Shown in pieces: positions 1 through 8,092 of a DNA stretch of 64,000 nt (the first letter of the stretch is position 1; every line of letters starts with the position of its first letter). Source of the DNA: Amphibacillus cookii (GTDB taxonomy: Bacteria > Bacillota > Bacilli > Bacillales > Amphibacillaceae); assembly GCF_016908375.1 (NCBI RefSeq), contig NZ_JAFBDS010000005.1, positions 248,001 to 312,000 on the forward strand. Direction: 5' to 3'. Below the pieces are notes generated by a model. The model did not search any database. It was not told the origin of the DNA and saw only the letters and a program-made list of their open reading frames with translations. A program made the position numbers and the translations under genes.

Positions 1-116
1 TGATAAATATATTCATCTTGAAAGAAAAGAGCAGTTATTAAATACGAAGCAAGTAAGCTACCTATTACCCCTGTTATAAAAGTGAAAACAAATTTCCAAT
101 AAAGACTTCTGCTCAT
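1..116 (-). CDS. sensor histidine kinase, N-terminal fragment (cut by window edge)
   Basis: An ATG at 116 directly follows the stop codon of the response regulator gene, and the frame stays open to the window edge. The 38 visible residues start MSRSLYWKFVF and contain one strongly hydrophobic segment (about residues 7-31), as expected for the first membrane helix of a two-component sensor kinase. No catalytic domain is visible. The kinase call is an inference from position: it is abutted, without any gap, to an OmpR-type regulator. Because that regulator looks like HssR, an HssS-like heme-stress sensor is possible but unproven. Confidence 0.7.
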   Translation of the reverse strand, partial: MSRSLYWKFVFTFITGVIGSLLASYLITALFFQDEYIY

Positions 117-791
117 TTAAGTCACATCCTCTAATCGGTAGCCTAATCCTCTAACAGTAGTTATTTTCAATTGCTTAAAAGGCTCCAACTTTTCACGTAA
201 CCGTTTAATATGAACATCGACCGTCCGTTCATCACCTTCATAATCAAACCCCCAAATTTTCTCAACAAGTTGAGCCCTTGTGAAAATACGACCGGGCTCA
301 TGTGAAAGTTCAAAAAGTAATTCACATTCTTTCCGTTTTAATTCTATCGACTGACTCTGATCAGATACAGTTAGACGATCTAAATCGACTTCTACATCGC
401 CAATGCGATTGCATTTTTCTAAACTTAAATTGTACCTTTTCAATAACGCATTTACACGTAGCACGAGTTCAACTGGATCAAATGGCTTGACTAGGTAATC
501 GTCAGTCCCTGCTTGAAAACCTCTTACCTTATCTTGTGATTCACCTTTTGCCGTTACCATTAAAATTGGTATTTGGTAAAAGCCTCTAATTTCTTTCGTT
601 AATGTAATACCGTCGACTTCAGGCATCATCACATCAATAATAGCAAGATCAATTGGCTCTCGCTCCATTATTGTTAAAGCCACCTCACCATTTACAGCTT
701 CTAACACGCGATGTTGTTTATCGGCTAAGTATAAGGAAATTAATTTGCGGATATGCGGATCATCATCTACTACTAATATAACAGCCACCAT
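117..791 (-). CDS. OmpR-family response regulator (HssR-like)
   Basis: The protein has 224 residues. An N-terminal receiver domain (about 4-117) shows the acidic pocket VVDDD, the phospho-acceptor Asp in IIDVMMPEVDG, and the conserved TAKG and KPFDP positions. The C-terminal winged helix (about 127-222) ends with DERTVDVHIKRLREKL and TVRGLGYRLE, typical of OmpR/PhoB DNA-binding domains. The stretch IFTRAQLVEKIWGFDYEGDE closely resembles staphylococcal HssR, the heme-stress regulator, so that subfamily is my best guess; no heme efflux genes are visible here. It abuts the kinase start at 116. An AGGGG-type site precedes the ATG at 791; an in-frame GTG one codon later is a possible alternative. 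Confidence 0.85.
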   Translation of the reverse strand: MVAVILVVDDDPHIRKLISLYLADKQHRVLEAVNGEVALTIMEREPIDLAIIDVMMPEVDGITLTKEIRGFYQIPILMVTAKGESQDKVRGFQAGTDDYLVKPFDPVELVLRVNALLKRYNLSLEKCNRIGDVEVDLDRLTVSDQSQSIELKRKECELLFELSHEPGRIFTRAQLVEKIWGFDYEGDERTVDVHIKRLREKLEPFKQLKITTVRGLGYRLEDVT

Positions 792-883
792 TCACACCCC
801 TAAATCGTATCGTCTCTATGTTAGATTATCATGTCTTTCAATAAACTGCTATTGTTAGCCTATCACATTTAATTAAACAGCAA

Positions 884-910
884 AACTCGCCCGAAACATC
901 CGGACGAGTT
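884..910 (-). terminator. stem-loop downstream of the 2-hydroxyacid dehydrogenase gene
   Basis: Ten-base arms AACTCGCCCG and CGGACGAGTT pair (with one G-T) around a 7-nt loop just past the stop of the minus-strand gene at 930. The T-run on the minus strand is short, so termination strength is uncertain. Confidence 0.5.
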
Positions 911-929
911 GATTAAAATGACATTTATT

Positions 930-1925
930 TTAATAGCCTTTTAGCTTATCTACTTGATTCAAAAGGGGTTGACCGGACTGATAGCGAATGATATTCTCTT
1001 TAAACAATGCCATAATTCGATCAATATTTTGCTGAGATAAATAAGCCTGATGCGGTGATATAATAACTTGATCCATATGCCAAAATGGATGGGTAGCAGG
1101 TAATGGTTCGACTTGAAAGACATCTAGTGCTGCCCCGCTAATCTGACCATCATATAAAGCATCAACGAGGTCTGATTCAACAATAGCATTTCCCCTACCT
1201 ACATTAATAATAACCGCTCCCTCTTTTAACTGGTTGATACGCTCACTATTTAAAAAATCATCGGTTTCTGGTGTTGCTGGCAAGGCCAATACAATATAAT
1301 CCGCTTCTTGAATCACTTCATCTACACGGTCCATCCCAACAATTAAGTCAGTAAAAGGATCAGATTGATCAGTTGGATGACGACGACAGCCACTAACCTT
1401 CATTCCAAATGCTTTACAACGTTTAGCAATTTCATAGCCAATTTGACCATAACCGACAATACATACACGTGCATTTAGTAAATCTGTAACTGGAGCTTTT
1501 TTCCACAACTGACGTTGCTGATTAATACGGAGCTCTGGGAGACGTTTCGAAAAAGCCAGGATCATTGCCATCGCATGTTCTGCAATTGGCACCGATGTAC
1601 ACCCTTTTGTATTGGTAATCAATAGATCATTATTTTGAGTGTCATCATTTATCAAAGCATCAACGCCCACACTTAGCGATTGCACCCATTTCACGTTAGG
1701 CGCCTTGGCCAATATTGATAAATCATCGATAAAACCTAGCGTAAATATAATCTCACAATCCGTTAAATCTGCATTTGAGATCGGTTCTGCTTCTCCAATA
1801 GTCCAAGGTTCTACAATGATTTGTTTACACTTTTTTTCAAAATACTTTTGATAATGTTCTGGAATGTTAACACGAAAATAAACGGAGGGCCATTGTTTCG
1901 TTGTTTCTGTTACAACACTTTGCAT
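930..1925 (-). CDS. D-isomer specific 2-hydroxyacid dehydrogenase
   Basis: This cytosolic enzyme of about 331 residues belongs to the NAD(P)-dependent D-2-hydroxyacid dehydrogenases, which interconvert 2-oxo acids and D-2-hydroxy acids. The Rossmann motif GYGQIG lies near residue 160. The family catalytic triad is present: Arg in NVGRGN (about 246), Glu in VFQVEPLP (about 275) and His in ISPHQA (about 294). Sequence alone does not distinguish glyoxylate/hydroxypyruvate reductases from lactate or phosphoglycerate-type members. The second of two ATGs (at 1925) is preferred because the GGGGGA site is about 8 nt upstream; the first ATG sits too close to it. It is monocistronic, and the substrate is not inferable from context. 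Confidence 0.85.
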   Translation of the reverse strand: MQSVVTETTKQWPSVYFRVNIPEHYQKYFEKKCKQIIVEPWTIGEAEPISNADLTDCEIIFTLGFIDDLSILAKAPNVKWVQSLSVGVDALINDDTQNNDLLITNTKGCTSVPIAEHAMAMILAFSKRLPELRINQQRQLWKKAPVTDLLNARVCIVGYGQIGYEIAKRCKAFGMKVSGCRRHPTDQSDPFTDLIVGMDRVDEVIQEADYIVLALPATPETDDFLNSERINQLKEGAVIINVGRGNAIVESDLVDALYDGQISGAALDVFQVEPLPATHPFWHMDQVIISPHQAYLSQQNIDRIMALFKENIIRYQSGQPLLNQVDKLKGY

Positions 1926-2045
1926 AAGCATTTCCCCCTAACCTATTCTGTTATCCTCTATACTATTATGATAATTTTTCTCGCAAGAATAACAACAGGT
2001 TTGTTAAGAAATTTAACAAGGTTTACCCTAATTAGGTCAATTAAT

Positions 2046-3008
2046 CTATACTGTCTGACGTTCAATTAATTTAGGAACAAACTGATGTTCACTAATATGA
2101 TCAGCTTGTAATGCTTGTTGAAATAATTGTTGTCCCATTTGGAACAATGGGAGTTGAACTGTGGTTATCTCCATAAACTTAGCAATCGGTTGATTATCAA
2201 ACCCAATTAAAGCTAATTGACGAGGGATATCAATATGATGCTTTTGACAAACGGTTACCATCCCAGCAGCAATTTGATCATTTGCGACTAATAGCGCTTC
2301 AGGTCTATTCTTTTGCTCTAACCACTTCAAGGCAACATTTGCACCATCTTCAAATTGATAGCAATCGTAATAGGTATAATCCGGATTGTATTCTAGTGCA
2401 TTTTCTTCCAAAAAATCTTGATATGCTTGCCACCGCTGTTTACTATTTGCACCGTTTTGGCGTCCTACACAATAACCGATCTTACGATAACCTTTGGCAT
2501 ACAAGAACGATAGTGCCTCACTAAACGCTTGATAATGATCAATATAACTTGCAGAAAACGTTTGTGGATTCGTTTTTTCTGCTAAAACAATTGGACCGTA
2601 TTCCTGATAATCCAGCAAGAGTTTCCAATCTATTCCTCTAGAACAGAGGATCAAACCATCCAATTGCTTATACTTCAACATATCTAATGCTTCTTGTTCC
2701 CGCTCTAGCTGATAATTCGTTTGAAATAAAATAATTTTATAATTGTCCTGACCTGCTTGTTCCATCATACCTTCAACTAATTTACCGAAATAAGGGTGAT
2801 TAGTAAACGGTACCACTACACCGATAATATTTGTTTTACCCGTACTTAAATGGATAGCATTCATATTCTGATGATAATTCGTTTGGATCATAGCTGTTTC
2901 AACAGCGCGACGTTTCTCTTCACTCACATAAGGATGATGATTCAAAACACGCGAGACGGTCGAGACGGACACACCAGCAATTTTAGCAATATCTCTTATG
3001 TTTGTCAT
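2046..3008 (-). CDS. LacI-family transcriptional regulator
   Basis: The protein has about 320 residues. The N-terminal LacI helix-turn-helix is clear: IRDIAKIAGVSVSTVSRVLN, followed by a hinge near residue 55. A periplasmic-binding-like effector domain follows (about 60-320), with typical segments such as IGVVVPFTNHPYFG and LIGFDNQP. Such proteins usually repress sugar-use genes until a sugar or sugar phosphate binds. No sugar operon adjoins it, so its regulon is unknown; a perfect palindrome at 3085-3098 upstream suggests self-regulation. ATG 3008 is chosen over the in-frame GTG at 3017 because AGGTGA is correctly spaced for the ATG. Confidence 0.88.
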   Translation of the reverse strand: MTNIRDIAKIAGVSVSTVSRVLNHHPYVSEEKRRAVETAMIQTNYHQNMNAIHLSTGKTNIIGVVVPFTNHPYFGKLVEGMMEQAGQDNYKIILFQTNYQLEREQEALDMLKYKQLDGLILCSRGIDWKLLLDYQEYGPIVLAEKTNPQTFSASYIDHYQAFSEALSFLYAKGYRKIGYCVGRQNGANSKQRWQAYQDFLEENALEYNPDYTYYDCYQFEDGANVALKWLEQKNRPEALLVANDQIAAGMVTVCQKHHIDIPRQLALIGFDNQPIAKFMEITTVQLPLFQMGQQLFQQALQADHISEHQFVPKLIERQTV

Positions 3009-3078
3009 ATTAATCACCTGCTTTTACGGATTCATTAACTATTATAACGGATTTTCATTAATTAAATAATGATAAAAT

Positions 3079-3109
3079 TTGAACTGAAACGCGTTTCATG
3101 CGCTATAAT
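3079..3109 (+). promoter_or_regulatory. possible plus-strand promoter with operator in its spacer
   Basis: TTGAAC (3079-3084) and TATAAT (3104-3109) are separated by 19 nt, slightly longer than ideal for sigma-A. The 14-bp palindrome 3085-3098 fills most of the spacer. No ORF follows closely; the next structure downstream is the hairpin at 3121-3171. Confidence 0.4.
3085..3098. promoter_or_regulatory. palindromic LacI-type operator
   Basis: TGAAACGCGTTTCA is a perfect 14-bp palindrome 77 bp upstream of the divergent lacI-like gene. LacI-family regulators typically bind such sites, often at their own promoter. It resembles a cre site, but the central CG of a cre is GC here. Confidence 0.6.
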
Positions 3110-3120
3110 GGGAGCTGTGT

Positions 3121-3171
3121 TGCTAGATAGATGAGCGTTACGTAACCAACGGCGTTATGATCTATCTAGCA
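3121..3171. repeat. 12-bp inverted repeat (stem-loop)
   Basis: TGCTAGATAGAT (3121-3132) is exactly complementary to ATCTATCTAGCA (3160-3171), with a 27-nt loop that itself contains the palindrome GTTACGTAAC. A CCCCTTTTA tail follows. It could be the end of a short transcript from the promoter-like sequence just upstream. Confidence 0.6.
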
Positions 3172-3206
3172 CCCCTTTTATGGAAAAAAGGGAACTCCTT
3201 TTTCAG

Positions 3207-3270
3207 CTTTCGTGCGATCTCCGCATACTTTCATGCGAATTTTCCTCTTTTCGTGCGATCGCATGAAAAC
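3207..3270. repeat. three short repeats of the CTTTCRTGCGA type
   Basis: Near-identical units begin at about 3207, 3228 and 3247 (CTTTCGTGCGA, CTTTCATGCGA, TTTTCGTGCGA). The last runs into an inverted copy TCGCATGAAAA, so the array can fold on itself. The stretch is non-coding and has no recognised function. Confidence 0.6.
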
Positions 3271-3381
3271 GATAAATAACTAAATCGAAAGTAATTTAGA
3301 GCATTTATACGAATACTTCTTCTCATTCATCAGTAGCAACACACAGAGTTCTTGAAGACCGATAACATAAGATAAATCCGG

Positions 3382-3410
3382 TTTATCATAATATAGTCCT
3401 ATGTTAAAAT
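3382..3410 (+). promoter_or_regulatory. sigma-A promoter (extended -10) of the first 82-residue protein gene
   Basis: TTTATC (3382-3387) and TAAAAT (3405-3410) are spaced 17 bp, with TGT immediately before the -10. The arrangement and the block CCTRTGTTAAAATTTA recur at 9704-9735 before the paralogous gene. Confidence 0.6.
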
Positions 3411-3440
3411 TTATCATATTGTAAACAACCGAAGGGGGCG

Positions 3441-3689
3441 TTGACAATTTCATTTGAGATGGCACCAAAAGGAAAAACTTGCCGGCTCGTGACAACTGTA
3501 CAAGTAGGAGAGGACATCCAAGTGACTATACTACACAAAGATAACGGTTTTATTTATTTCATGCTATCTGAAATCAAACAGCAAGCTCATGATATTCAAA
3601 TTTACATCAATAAACTAATACCGAAAATAAAGTCAGGTAAATATCAAGCAGAGTTAGTGGAAATGGAAAAAGAAGAGATCTGTTGTTAA
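3441..3689 (+). CDS. conserved 82-residue cysteine protein, copy 1 (unknown function)
   Basis: I do not recognise this family. The product is a small soluble protein of 82 residues starting TISFEMAPKGKTCRLV and ending EEICC. It has no signal peptide or membrane segment. The three cysteines (near position 14 and the last two residues) are conserved in the paralog at 9806-10054, as are the N-terminal dozen residues and the FIYF segment, which suggests metal or thiol chemistry by inference only. The start is a TTG at 3441 preceded by GAAGGGGG; the paralog uses ATG at the matching codon. It is monocistronic, with its own promoter (3382-3410) and a terminator at 3705-3741. Confidence 0.8.
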   Translation: MTISFEMAPKGKTCRLVTTVQVGEDIQVTILHKDNGFIYFMLSEIKQQAHDIQIYINKLIPKIKSGKYQAELVEMEKEEICC

Positions 3690-3704
3690 ATAAAGTGTAA
3701 CCTT

Positions 3705-3741
3705 AAAAGCCATTTGCTTCTTCATAGAGCAAATGGCTTTT
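3705..3741. terminator. bidirectional terminator between convergent genes
   Basis: A 14-bp perfect stem (AAAAGCCATTTGCT with its complement) has A and T runs on its flanks and lies between the convergent genes ending at 3689 and 3746. Confidence 0.85.
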
Positions 3742-3745
3742 ATCA

Positions 3746-4399
3746 TTATATCGATTTAATCGCCTGATCAATGGGCTGGGAACCAGATACAACTTGGAAC
3801 TCTTTATTTATCGTCGTATTATTGATTAAGCTTGCTAAGATAACCTCAGCTATATCTTGACGTGGCACTTCTCCTCGATCAACGGTTTCTGCTAATTGAA
3901 CTTCTCCTTTGCCGGAATCGTTCGTTAAGCCACCTGGATGGATAATCGTGTAATCTAAATCACTTGCTCTTAACCACTCATCCGCATAATGTTTTGCTAC
4001 AACATAAGGAGCGAATGATGCCGGCGAAGATTGGATTGCTTCTCTTGTCGTATCAAATGAACTAATCATAATATAACGCTTTACACCAGCCTTTTTAGCT
4101 GCTTCTATCGTTTTGACAGCACCATCCAAATCAACCATAATCGTTTTATCTTTCCCTGTATGCGGTCCTGATCCAGCTGTAAAGACAATTGCATCTACAT
4201 CATCAGCCGCTTGAGCCATCGCATCAATACCACCTTCTAAATCAACCACTACCGTCTCAGCGCCTAATTTTTCAAAGTCATCCGCCTGTTCAGCTTTCCG
4301 AATCATTGCTTTGGCTGTAAAATCATCACTACTTTGAATTAAGGAAACAAGGTGTTTTCCAATTTGACCATTCGCTCCAATGACGAGTACTTTACCCAT
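3746..4399 (-). CDS. NAD(P)-binding SDR-like oxidoreductase (YhfK/NmrA type)
   Basis: The protein has about 217 residues with an atypical short-chain dehydrogenase fold. The N-terminal nucleotide-binding motif is VLVIGANGQIGKHLV. Segments such as IVFTAGSGPH, YIMISSF and the YVVAKHYADEWL helix match the NAD(P)H-binding family that includes Bacillus YhfK and YwnB. These are cytosolic proteins with poorly defined substrates, often linked to redox stress. ATG 4399 is preferred because AAAGG is about 9 nt upstream; the earlier in-frame ATG at 4408 lies directly on that site. It stands alone between a terminator and the HAD operon. Confidence 0.8.
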   Translation of the reverse strand: MGKVLVIGANGQIGKHLVSLIQSSDDFTAKAMIRKAEQADDFEKLGAETVVVDLEGGIDAMAQAADDVDAIVFTAGSGPHTGKDKTIMVDLDGAVKTIEAAKKAGVKRYIMISSFDTTREAIQSSPASFAPYVVAKHYADEWLRASDLDYTIIHPGGLTNDSGKGEVQLAETVDRGEVPRQDIAEVILASLINNTTINKEFQVVSGSQPIDQAIKSI

Positions 4400-4508
4400 T
4401 AAAATCATCCTTTCTAAACATAAGAAACGTTCTCTTGTATTATATATCCATTAAAACAATAGACTAAACATAATCCATCTATCCGTTTAACGGACATCCC
4501 CAGCGTTT

Positions 4509-5177
4509 TCACGTAATGAATGTACCTTGTTGAATCTTTTCCAGACAAGATATAATATCATCAGTTACGTGATAGGTCTTCATTTTTAACATTTCGGCCG
4601 GTTCAATATCATTAGTTAACGAATCACCTACCATTAGCGTCTGTTCCGGTTGAAATTGATTAGCTGACATAACATGTTCAAACGCCTGTAAGTCAGGTTT
4701 CTCATAGCCAATTGCTTCTGATATATAAATCGGGCAGATATCTGTTAAACCTAATAATTCTACCTTTGCCTGCTGTTCTTCGATTAAACCGTTCGTTAAA
4801 ATGACTAGATCATAATCCACTTTCAATTCCTTTAAACCATCAATTACCTGTTGATTAGGTTGAAGTTCCGCTAGTAATAACTGAAAAAAATCTTGATAGA
4901 AAGCATCACCTTCTAATAAAGTGAAATCCAAATTAAAGGTCTGTAGAGTTAAAGAAATCCGTTGCCTTCTTAGGTCTGCCAAAGTGATTTGTTTTGCTAA
5001 TAGCTTCTCCCATAACAATGCGTCTATCTTTCGGTAAATCGTCATAAAACCATCATATGTGGTAAATTGATCAAATCCACGTTCAAAAAAAATCTGACGG
5101 TGCGCTTTTTCCCAACACGCATTAAAATCAAATAGCGTATTATCTAAATCAAAAATAATATGTTTTACTTCCGTCAT
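4509..5177 (-). CDS. HAD-superfamily hydrolase (YjjG-like phosphatase)
   Basis: The protein has about 222 residues. HAD motif I is FDLDNTLFDF, motif II lies in VILTNGL, the motif III Lys is in GYEKPD, and motif IV is MVGDSLTND. The helical cap between motifs I and II fits the YjjG/nucleotidase group of phosphatases. It is the last gene of a three-gene operon with a NUDIX hydrolase and a PP-loop ATPase. The ATG at 5177 overlaps the upstream stop as TGATG, which indicates translational coupling; a TTG one codon upstream has slightly better spacing to AGGAG and is an alternative. Physiological substrate unknown. Confidence 0.85.
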   Translation of the reverse strand: MTEVKHIIFDLDNTLFDFNACWEKAHRQIFFERGFDQFTTYDGFMTIYRKIDALLWEKLLAKQITLADLRRQRISLTLQTFNLDFTLLEGDAFYQDFFQLLLAELQPNQQVIDGLKELKVDYDLVILTNGLIEEQQAKVELLGLTDICPIYISEAIGYEKPDLQAFEHVMSANQFQPEQTLMVGDSLTNDIEPAEMLKMKTYHVTDDIISCLEKIQQGTFIT

Positions 5178-5584
5178 CAATAACTCAGCTCCTTTTTTAT
5201 TAGTTGACGTGCTATAGGTAAAGCAAAGTCTTTAATGCCACTCGCTAGATCATTTCTGTTTCCGCTCTTAATAGCTACCCATTCAAATGCTAAAATTTCA
5301 TTAGCAACTTCCAATCGTGCCACATGCTCAACCAAGTATAAATGTGTAGTTAATGTTACATCTTCAAATTGTGAAGGTGTAGTAAATGTTTGTAAAAAAG
5401 TAAGATTTTCCATGCTAATCCTTAAGTTTAATTCCTCTGCTAGCTCTCGTATTAATGCTCGCTCTGCTGTTTCATTGTTTTTTAATTTTCCACCGGGTAA
5501 TATAAAGTGAGAGGGGTGCAACTTCTTCTTAACCGCTAAAAGGGATTGATCTTTTATAATAAGAGCTGAAGCTTTAATCACCAC
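5177..5584 (-). CDS. NUDIX hydrolase
   Basis: The protein has 135 residues. The Nudix box is readable as GGKLKNNETAERALIRELAE followed by E, which fits GX5EX7REUXEEXGU. The family hydrolyses nucleoside diphosphates linked to another moiety, and short members often clean up modified nucleotides. The start is GTG 5584, with GAGGAGG about 9 nt upstream. It overlaps the end of the PP-loop gene by 11 bp and is coupled to the HAD gene by TGATG, so the three genes are surely co-transcribed. Substrate not deducible. Confidence 0.85.
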   Translation of the reverse strand: MVIKASALIIKDQSLLAVKKKLHPSHFILPGGKLKNNETAERALIRELAEELNLRISMENLTFLQTFTTPSQFEDVTLTTHLYLVEHVARLEVANEILAFEWVAIKSGNRNDLASGIKDFALPIARQLIKKELSY

Positions 5585-6251
5585 ATATAACCTCCTCTTC
5601 CTCTATCCCCTCAGTTAATAGTGTTATGTACTCATCACATAGATGTATTTTTTCACTCATATATTCGTAAATCATCTTATCGGTCGGTTCAGAAAATGAA
5701 TCACCAAAAATAGACACACCTTCTAAAGATTTATTTGATATACCAAAGTCTAATAATGCATACTTTACTTGCTTCCTTGTGCCAAAGTGATAAATTGGAG
5801 AATCATATGCAATGCCGTATTTATACTCATAATTTTTAAAAAATTGCATGGCTACAGTTTTTTGTTCGACAAGATCATCTTGATATTTAACAACACCATC
5901 TACTAAACGATAGATCTGATTTTGCAAGCAATACACGGTAGCAGCTGCGTGAATAGCCATCTTGTCACCTAATAAAACCATATTTACTCCCCATCGCTTT
6001 ATATCTGATTCAATATCTTTAATGGCTATTCTCCTAAACAAACCACTTGTCATTAAAATAACTCTCGATATAGATACACTCGGAAAACGATCAACGATTT
6101 CATTTACTCTAAATTGTGATAATTCACTTTTAATACCAATACCGCTATTACATGTTATTAAATGAACCTCCCTTCCTTTTGTTGCTTCTAAGCATGCTAC
6201 TAACGATGAATCTTTTCCTCCAGTAAATAAAACAGCAACCTTTTCATCCAT
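5574..6251 (-). CDS. PP-loop (adenine nucleotide alpha-hydrolase) ATPase
   Basis: The protein has about 225 residues. VAVLFTGGKDSSLVACLEA is the PP-loop of N-type ATP pyrophosphatases, the superfamily of tRNA thiolases, QueC and diphthine-amide ligase-like enzymes, which adenylate a substrate and release pyrophosphate. A later LLGDKMAIHAAA segment fits the family core. I cannot assign a subfamily. It is the first gene of the PP-loop/NUDIX/HAD operon and overlaps the NUDIX gene. The in-frame ATG at 6284 has an AAGGA site too close, so ATG 6251, with AGAGGG 11 nt upstream and directly before the PP-loop, is preferred, with moderate certainty. Confidence 0.72.
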   Translation of the reverse strand: MDEKVAVLFTGGKDSSLVACLEATKGREVHLITCNSGIGIKSELSQFRVNEIVDRFPSVSISRVILMTSGLFRRIAIKDIESDIKRWGVNMVLLGDKMAIHAAATVYCLQNQIYRLVDGVVKYQDDLVEQKTVAMQFFKNYEYKYGIAYDSPIYHFGTRKQVKYALLDFGISNKSLEGVSIFGDSFSEPTDKMIYEYMSEKIHLCDEYITLLTEGIEEEEVICGD

Positions 6252-6480
6252 GGATAACACGACCCTCTTTCCAATTTTAAACATATCCTTAAATTAACAT
6301 ATGCTCTTTGTGTCAGTCAATTAAAAAGCGAATGAATCTATAAATTAATAATTCAATGTTCATATTTTAATGATTAAACATCAATAAAAGTTAAAAAATA
6401 TATCAATATGACATTAAAAGTCGAATAATATCGATGGATGCCAATTATTGAATAATCATAAATAAGTGAATATATTCGCC

Positions 6481-6605
6481 CTTCTCTCACTGATTGTTAG
6501 TTAAGTGAACAAGAATACTAGCGGCCGTTAATGCCCGTCTAAATACACGACATCTCCTCCCTATTTTGAAATGAGTATTTTATGGTCACGTATCTGCAAT
6601 AAATG
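6481..6605 (+). repeat. degenerate copy of the structured intergenic repeat
   Basis: Blocks match the family in order but imperfectly: CACTGATTGTTAG, AAGTGAACAAGAATACTAGC, GGCCGTTA, ATCTCCTCCCTATTTTGA, and a decayed 3' part TTTTATGGTCACG. It lies in the 418-bp gap before the glycosyltransferase gene; the rest of that gap is AT-rich with no other clear feature. Confidence 0.55.
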
Positions 6606-6702
6606 TATTTTTTCAATTTCTTAACAAGGACTTTACACGTTCTCTAAATTGCTTTGATACGCTAAAAGTAATCCAATCATACATCTATAGAGGAGTGTTC
6701 AC

Positions 6703-7869
6703 ATGCGCATCGCTATTTTCACTGATACTTATACACCTGAGATTAACGGTGTTGCTCTTACTTTGGAACGTTATGTTAACTATCTAGACAATCAAGGTAT
6801 TGAATACCGTCTTTTTGCCCCAACCTCCCCTAGCCCTGTCCCAAACGCACCAGAAATTCTACGCTTAACGAGTGTTCCCTTTTTGTTGTATCGTAATTGT
6901 CGCCTGGCTCTGCCAAATCCAGCTCCTATCAAACAGGTTTTAGATGATTTCAAACCCAACTTAATTCATATTGCAACACCGTTCACTCTCGGACTATGTG
7001 GTCTGCATTATGGAAAAAAACATCAAATACCCATGGTGGCTTCTTATCACACACATTTTGATAACTATTTAGAATACTACCACCTTCATTTCCTTAAATA
7101 TTACGCCCAGAAATACTTGGATTGGTTCCATCGCCCTTTTGAAAAAATCTATGTCCCATCACAAAGTACCAAAGAGAAATTGATACTGCAAAACTCAAAT
7201 CAAAGCTATGAAATATGGAGCAGAGGCGTGGATCATCACTTTTTTTCACCATTTAAACGTTGTAAACATTTATTTAAAGAACACTATCAAATCTATGAAA
7301 ATAACATTATCCTTTATGTAGGACGAATCGCGGCTGAAAAGGATATTGATATTGTACTAGAAACTTTCGAACACCTTCCTGATAAAGTGAAAAAAGATAG
7401 CCACTTAGTGATGGTCGGTGACGGTCCATTATTCCCTGCATTATCTAGTGCACATCACGATAAAGTGACATGGACTGGGTTTATTAAAGGAGAAGCTTTA
7501 GCACAAATTTATGCATCTAGTGATCTGTTTCTGTTTCCATCTCCTACTGAAACCTTTGGAAATGTTGTACTAGAAGCGCTTGCTTCAGGCTTACCTGTTA
7601 TTACTGCAAGTACAGGCGGTGTCAAGCATTTAGTAACAGATAAAGTAACTGGCTATTTATGTGAGCCAAAACAGGTAGATATGTTTGTTGAACGAACCAC
7701 AACATTATTAAGTAACCCTTCACTACGACATCATTTTTCTAAGGCTGCTCGACAGTTTGCTATGACTCAATCATGGGAACATATTTTCCAACAACTAATC
7801 GCAAGCTTTAGAGATATTACAAAAGAAAACCAAGAATTCTCGCCTATTGTAAAGAAAATGAGTGTTTAG
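6703..7869 (+). CDS. family 4 glycosyltransferase (GT-B)
   Basis: The protein has 388 residues. The N terminus MRIAIFTDTYTPEINGVALT is typical of GT4 enzymes acting on membrane lipids or mannosides (MgtA-like). The C-terminal half carries ILYVGRIAAEKDIDIVLE, MVGDGP and the retaining-enzyme E-x7-E motif in PTETFGNVVLEALASG. Such enzymes transfer a sugar from a nucleotide-sugar donor at the inner face of the membrane, commonly to diacylglycerol or a phosphatidylinositol-like acceptor. Donor and acceptor are not decidable here. The ATG at 6703 has GAGGAG about 9 nt upstream. It is a single gene in plus orientation. Confidence 0.85.
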   Translation: MRIAIFTDTYTPEINGVALTLERYVNYLDNQGIEYRLFAPTSPSPVPNAPEILRLTSVPFLLYRNCRLALPNPAPIKQVLDDFKPNLIHIATPFTLGLCGLHYGKKHQIPMVASYHTHFDNYLEYYHLHFLKYYAQKYLDWFHRPFEKIYVPSQSTKEKLILQNSNQSYEIWSRGVDHHFFSPFKRCKHLFKEHYQIYENNIILYVGRIAAEKDIDIVLETFEHLPDKVKKDSHLVMVGDGPLFPALSSAHHDKVTWTGFIKGEALAQIYASSDLFLFPSPTETFGNVVLEALASGLPVITASTGGVKHLVTDKVTGYLCEPKQVDMFVERTTTLLSNPSLRHHFSKAARQFAMTQSWEHIFQQLIASFRDITKENQEFSPIVKKMSV

Positions 7870-8092
7870 ATTTATAGCATTTCTAGATGAATTTGCACCG
7901 ATTAGCTATCTTAATTATTTAATAACTTCAATCCATCCTCATAGTGAAAAAAGCCATCTCATCTTTATTCTCTTTTTTAGTCACCCTGCTTTCATTTTTA
8001 GTTTTTCCCTATAACACTTAAAACATATTTAAAATTCTAATTTTATTGATATAGTATAAATATAGCGAGTTCCACAAGAGAAAAGAAAGGGC

